From positions 15,778,501-15,842,500 of the forward strand of contig NC_134704.1 of the NCBI RefSeq assembly GCF_043290135.1: a stretch of 64,000 bases of DNA, written 5' to 3'. The notes under the pieces were generated by a model that was not told the origin of the DNA, searched no databases, and saw only the letters and a program-made list of their open reading frames with translations. Shown one piece after another: positions 59,107-64,000 of the stretch. The stretch is from Rhipicephalus microplus. Taxonomy: Eukaryota > Arthropoda > Arachnida > Ixodida > Ixodidae. The position numbers were made by a program, and so were the translations under genes. Each line of letters opens with the position of its first letter. Within the stretch, counting starts at the first letter, position 1.

Positions 59107-59310
59107 TCCCATTAAGTGGACGGGTGATGACCGCTACTGTTGCTCAGTGGTATCAGACGTGTTATTCGTAGGTCGCAGGTCTGGTCCCTGCCAGTGGCAA
59201 ATTATCTTTTCGTTCACTTTTCTTTCTTCACATTTACATTACGGTTACATCTAATAACACCCCCTATGTATTTCCTTGGCATTATTGCTTGTTATTTCTC
59301 ATTGAAGTAA
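59107..59310 (+). mobile_element. tRNA-headed SINE (second family)
   Basis: AAGTGGACGGGTGATGACCG leads into a head with GTTGCTCAGTGG (decayed A box) and GGTCTGGTCC (decayed B box). The tail CAAATTATCTTTTCGTTCAC, ATCTAATAACACCCCCTATG and TTATTTCTCATTGA is colinear with the copy at 32737. Confidence 0.8.
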
Positions 59311-59575
59311 GGAGGCGCCGATTCATGCGGCCGTCTAAACATCGGCTCCTGCTTGTTCACCATTTTTCTGTGAAAAGTTAGCTATGTGTTTGATGCCTTT
59401 TGCTCCAGTCGACGCCTGAAGTCTTGAGGACCACGTGGAAACAATTTTGTCACTGTGGGGAGATCTTTTGCCGATTTTTAAAGGACTTTCTCGCTCAACC
59501 ACGCCGTGACTTGCTAGGCCTAAGGTTAGGCTTAGCTAAGCCTAACGCTAGTCTTGGCGAGTTTGAGCTACCAAA

Positions 59576-60891
59576 ATGGTTATGCAAATCATTGTGCAAG
59601 ATGGGGACATTTCTCCAAAATTCCAGTGTTCTGAATGGACAATGGCGCTTTTTAAGCGTCAGTCAACTAAAGCACCCGTGGTGGGCGATGAAGTTCAAGG
59701 CCCACCATATGGCAAGAACGCTGGCACCCGATCTCCCGCCAACGTGAAGAAACGCTTCGCCAACGCGTCAAGGCTGCCTCATCTACCAAGGGAGCATTTT
59801 CGAATCATTGTTAGGCCTCGGGGAGGCCTGAACGTTAATAATACCAGTAACGTCCGGATTTCTCAAGCCCTCACGATAGCGGTGCGTCTCTCCGCTGCAG
59901 ATATCACAGAAGACATCATTTGTCCTGACGCTATGCAGAACATTGTTATGATTAGTAAGCCATCGCAAGTGTAGTAGAGGCCATCACCGTTAATAACGCA
60001 GGGTGCTAGGTTAACTCTTACATTGCTGCACCCGACAACACATGCAAGGGCATCATCAGAAACATCGATATGTAAATTGACGATGAAGAGCTGAGAAGAC
60101 TTCTTATTCAGCTGAGGAATTCCACTGTTCTCGAAGTGTGGCGAATCAAGAACTCTACCACAGTCGTCATCCTCTTCGAAGGACTTCGAATCCCAAATTA
60201 CGTCGTATGCGGCCCCAGCATAGTCAAGTGCACCCTCTATTGACGGCAGACATATGTCTGCTCTACCTGTGGTAGACTCGTCCACAGAGCCGACGTGTGC
60301 CCCACTCCTGGAAATGTTATCTGTCAAGGTTGCGGAATGACCTCCCTTGGTGACCAGCACGTTTGCTCACCGAAGTGTGCCTTCTGTGGAGGGCCTCATC
60401 CAACGGCCGACAGAACCTGTACGCAAAGATTCTAGATACTAAGTACATCGTCAGACAGCGTAGAAGAAAGAGACGCGACTTTGACAAGGACTTCCCACTG
60501 ATACAAGAGCTGTCCGAACCGGCCAACAAGTCCAGGTCCCAGTCTAAGAGCTTGAGGGGGCGCTCCCGATACAGAAGCGGTCCTCGATCCACAAGCTGTT
60601 CCCAGTCCCGGAGCTGTTTCCAATCACGGGGCCCGGCTGTCAGCATTCAGGTACCTTCAGCATTCAGCATTCAGGACCGAGTGGGCTGACCGCGTCAAAG
60701 GATCCCAGAAGCAGGTAACGGGGGGGGGGGGGGGGGGGCATGCTGTCAGAGCAAAACAATGATAAAATTATTCATCTATAAAGGGAGAACGCTGCACTAA
60801 AGAAGGCGATTGCGCAACTTAGAGTCGAGATAGTCGCACTTAAGAATGCTAATAACGCTAAGAGAGGCTCTACAACCTCTTCAGGTCACTA
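59576..60891 (+). pseudogene. LINE ORF1 (gag-like, CCHC) pseudogene
   Basis: ORF1 proteins of I-type and related non-LTR retrotransposons coat the element RNA. After ATG at 59576 the frame reads LPREHFRIIVRPRGGLNV and continues, through several in-frame stops (first at 59972), into three zinc knuckles at about 60262-60420: CSTCGRLVHRADVC (CX2CX4HX4C), then CQGCGMTSLGDQHVC and CAFCGGPHPTADRTC. A basic Arg/Ser-rich region, TEWADRVKG and a G-run (60720-60738) follow. The last part (ALKKAIAQLRVEIVALKNAN) is a short coiled coil. No ORF2 follows in this orientation; DNA of the opposite-strand LINE abuts. It is dead through stops and frameshifts. Confidence 0.8.
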
Positions 60892-63163
60892 GACTCGAAA
60901 CGCCCGTGGAAAGCCCTTTTGATATCTCCTTTCATCAAAAGCCCCTTTGATATCCAAGGCGAGGACTACCTTATCATTGCTGGGATGCTCGATCGGCTCA
61001 ATGACGTCACGATGGAGTTGAAGCAGTATGTCCTGAGCAGAGCAATGTGGTCGAAAACCGTACATAGTGTCGGCGGCAAAAGTGCGCCGGGCCTCGAGGT
61101 AATCGGAGAGCCGATCCCTAACCATCATTTCCATAAGCTTCCCACACATGAGGTTAAGGAAATGGGTCGTAGATTTTCGATGTTCATAGACTTGCCTGGT
61201 TTGGGAATAAACGTTACCAAAGCCGTTTTCCAATCAATTGGCAGTTTTGTTTGAAGTAGTCGAGGAGCTGATGATATGTGGGGTCTGGGAGGTTGGCTAG
61301 AAGCCTAACCGTCACTCGATCCCTACCCAGCGACGTTCCTTGCTTCATTTTGGACAGGGCCGCCTTCAGATCATGGAGTTGAAAGCAACGATCCAAGTCT
61401 GCGTTCTCCAAGCCCGCATATAAGAACGCTGGTCCGATGGGGTCCTGCCGGCCACAGAGATATTTATCCCGAAGGGCCTGTGCCAATTTATCCGCGTCAC
61501 CCGCGTAGGCGTGAAGTGCGCGTGTAAGATGCTTTTGCGTTTCTGTGCGCGTTTGGGATAAGCTTCCTTGCTTCATTTTGGACTGGGCCGCCTCCAGGTC
61601 ATGGAGTTGAAAGCAACGGTCCAAGCTCCGTTCTCCAAACCCGCATATAAGAACGCTGGTCCGATGGGGTCCTGCCGGCCACAGATATTTATCCCTAAGG
61701 GCCTGTGCCGATTTATCCGCGATGCTATGCGGATTTTGAGCAGACGATTATGCTTTTGTCGGCGCCATCGGCGGACTAGGCTATGCCGAGCCTCCCAGAG
61801 TAGCAGAGGATGGTTATCTACCGCCTGAGTGGCTTCTGGGAGCTTCCCTGCTTCATTTTGGACAGGGCCACCTTCAGATCATGGAGTTGAAAGCAACGAT
61901 CCAAGTCTGCGTTCTCCATGCCCGCATATGAGAACGCTGGTCCGATGGGGTCCTGCCGGCCACAGAGATATTTATCCCTAAGGGCCTGTGCCAATTTATC
62001 CGCGTCACCCGCGTAGGCGTGAAGTGCGCGTTGAAGATGCTTTTGCGTTTCTGTGCGCGTTTGGCTATAAAGTCGATGAGGGCCCTGAAGAAACGCCACG
62101 TGGTGCGGTTTAACATATGCTTGGCGGCATCGTTGCAGCGTTCAACCCAACTGGAGTCGGAGAGCTGGGCCGCGTACTCGGCTGCTTCCTGAGTGAGCGA
62201 TGCTATGCGGATTTTTAGCTGACGATTATGCTTTTGTCGGCGCCATCCGCGGACTAGGCTATGCCGAGCCTCCCAGAGTCGCAGGAGGTGTTTTTCTACC
62301 ACCAGAGTGGCTTCTGAGAGCTGAATCGTCTGCTCTGTTTGGCGAAGTGACATCACAAGGTGGTGAGACCAAGAGGCATAGCCTTGTTGAGCTATGGGTG
62401 CCAGAGTAGTGTACTCCGAACGGAACTTGTCCCAGTTCGGAAGTTTCGCTTGGTGGTGGGGACGGGTAAGGGTATATGTCCGAATTGTATTTAGAAGAAT
62501 GCAGTGGTCACTGCCGAGGGTTTCCTCAGTGTTTAACCATTCTGCATTGGTAAGTGTGAGATCAGGACATGTGTCTCGATTTACAGAGCTACCAATACGA
62601 GTCGGGTGCGCAGGGTCCGTAAGGATAGTGAGGCCCAGGGTGGAAATAAGTTCCGCCAACTTTCTTCGACGCTGATCTTCCTTACAGTAACCCCAGTGAG
62701 GACCAGAGTCGTTAAAGTCGCCTACAATGACTAGTGGCTCCCTGCCGGCCACGGTAAGCGCTTTGCTAAGTAAATCAGCGTAAGTTACATTAGGCAATTT
62801 TGGAGAACTGTAGATGTTTAGAATATGTACTGACGGGTCTTGCTTCCGAAGCGGGAGGAGAGTCACCATAACGTAGGAGTAAAGCGGATCGCAGTCGAGG
62901 TCCACCATGTTGGCGGTGTAATTTCTGTGCACGCAGAGTGCGGTTTGCGCCTCCCTTTGGTATACGGTATAATTTGCGAGAACAGCGTGCTCGCCCGACT
63001 CCTGAAGGGCCACTACCGCGGGCAAATTCGTATAGGATGTAAGTGGAGCCGGAGAGCAGCCCGCTTAGTTCGTGCCCTAAATCCCCGACTAATTCTGCTG
63101 TAGGATTGTAAAAGGGTGCGAATTTGCGCGGAGGCGGCTCGATCTAGAGCCGTTTCCCGCCAT
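60889..63163 (-). pseudogene. LINE ORF2: endonuclease and partial RT, rearranged
   Basis: ORF2 of a non-LTR retrotransposon nicks the target and reverse transcribes. ATG (63161-63163) opens MAGNGSRSSRLRANSHPF, and stops soon after disrupt the first endonuclease motif (TILQQN). The open part from about 63025 has PAVVALQES (catalytic Glu), IVGDFNDSGPHWG, PDLTLTN and LGSDHC, the set of an APE-type endonuclease. A linker region to about 61850 follows, then three copies of a segment containing CGRQDPIGPAF and DRCFQLHDL. RT then begins (VTVRLLANLPDPTYHQLLDY) and reaches MYGFRPHCSAQDILL and LALDIKGAFD, motif A. RT motifs B and C and the 3' end are missing. I, R1 or Jockey group is likely; the clade is unresolved. 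Confidence 0.85.
61338..62085 (-). repeat. Rearranged triplication within LINE ORF2
   Basis: TTGCTTCATTTTGGAC starts similar blocks at about 61340, 61566 and 61847. Blocks one and three are colinear for about 225 bp (to GCGCGTTTGG). The middle block follows them for about 155 bp, then switches to a sequence matching 62198-62318 (GATGCTATGCGGATTT...GTGGCTTCTG). The copies sit between the endonuclease and RT parts of one element. Confidence 0.85.
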
Positions 63164-63171
63164 CTTGAGAA

Positions 63172-64000
63172 CTAAATGTCTGGGCAGCCTCCGGGAGAGC
63201 CAAGTGGGCAATAGAGGCTACTGCTCGATCCAGTGCTCGCTTGCGAGGTCGCTGTCGAAAAGCCCGAGTGCGCCTCTACCTCGGCTACCTGGGAAAGAGG
63301 TCGGTGCGCTTGAGATTGAGACACCCGCTCAAGCTTAGAATGGCGAGTTCCAACAGTGAGTTTAGTCATCTGAGCAACTATCATGCCCGGAATGCGGCCG
63401 AAAACGATTTGGAGGGTGGCAGCCAATCGGTCCTCGATCTTGGTTACTATGGGCGTCATATGGGCCTCTAAGCTGTCAAGGTGCGTCTCAAGCGGGGCGA
63501 GGTGAACCGCGGTGTCCATGCGCTCGGAGGGTGTATTATCCATCGCATCTGGTACCAGCCCAATTTGTGTCAGATTAGGTGAGGACGAATGGTTTGCAAG
63601 CGCCTCCACCACCTGCGTTAAAGAAGTTGGGCCTGCAATTTGCGGAATTCAATTTGGTCCCGGAGTGACGGTAGTGGAAGGGGTTGGCGGTTTAGGTTGG
63701 GAGATCCCCGAGGGTGTAGGCAAAAAGGCTCCCCCGCCCGAGCCGCCCACCTGAAATCCTTGTCGGACGCGGTCGGCCCACGATGGATCTACCTGGGCTG
63801 CTGGTTTGAGTCCATGCAACGACGGTTTCGGTTTGGGTGGGGCGGGCAAGGGCGGCCCCACTGTAGACCTCCTGGCTGGAGGTCCGTCCGTAGTTATGCC
63901 TCGTCGTGGAGCCCCAGAGCCACCGCGCCAGGGAGCGGGGCAGGGTTGATGACAGCTGACCGAGCCACATGCGCCGACGACTGAGTACCCGATTTCCGTT
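63172..64000 (-). pseudogene. LINE ORF1, C-terminal part, cut by window edge
   Basis: ORF1 of the same minus-strand LINE. It ends with TAG at 63172-63174, eight bases before the ORF2 ATG, the usual tight spacing. Upstream the same frame runs through VDPSWADRVRQG (the WADRV motif also in the + strand ORF1), Pro-rich sequence and a region with CGSVSCHQPCPAPWRGG near the edge. One premature TGA at 63649-63651 breaks the frame. The start and any zinc knuckles lie outside the window. Confidence 0.7.

Noticed and set aside
61874..63025. A host endonuclease or DNA-repair gene
   Set aside because: The APE-type motifs are linked to an RT domain and an ORF1 with an 8-base spacing, so this is a retrotransposon ORF2.

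Overview
This is eukaryotic genomic DNA, most likely from a hard tick (Ixodidae, probably a metastriate such as Rhipicephalus or a relative). The evidence is an intron-rich dystrophin gene whose protein is arthropod-like in detail, together with interspersed repeats that I recall from tick genomes: tRNA-derived SINEs of the Ruka type, a second tRNA-headed SINE, non-LTR retrotransposons with CCHC ORF1 proteins, and foldback elements. The species call is inference; the gene call rests on the sequence.

The one clear protein-coding gene is the 3' half of dystrophin on the + strand. Nineteen exons between 30877 and 51713 can be joined by hand with consistent phases. They give 2877 nt of open frame (958 codons plus TGA). 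The product runs from the end of a spectrin repeat through the last two spectrin repeats, the WW domain, the EF-hand-like region, the ZZ zinc finger, the syntrophin-binding region and the C-terminal coiled coils that bind dystrobrevin. The actin-binding domain and most of the rod must lie upstream of the window. A long 3' UTR probably runs to a poly(A) signal near 56910.

The first 30.9 kb holds no gene I can name. It is a mosaic of microsatellites, SINEs, foldback elements, a decayed LINE 3' end and a candidate LTR. It may be one very long dystrophin intron, or it may contain the promoter of a short dystrophin isoform. The best candidate for an unrecognised transcription unit is 23.3-26.0 kb (TATA/Inr pair, CpG-dense DNA, a 150-codon open frame with hydrophobic segments, then AATAAA).

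The last 5 kb (59.1-64.0 kb) is retrotransposon debris. It comprises a SINE, a + strand LINE ORF1 pseudogene with three zinc knuckles, and abutting it a - strand LINE carrying ORF1, an endonuclease-reverse transcriptase ORF2 with an internal rearranged triplication, and a truncation just after RT motif A.

The most interesting points are a GC-AG intron next to a phase-neutral 48-nt cassette exon in dystrophin, where reading through the GC donor would give a short hydrophobic C-terminus; a dispersed repeat family rich in TGACGTCA-like sites; a cluster of TTACGTAA palindromes; and several long perfect or near-perfect palindromes made from SINEs and foldback repeats. All coordinates were read by eye; no alignment or search was run.
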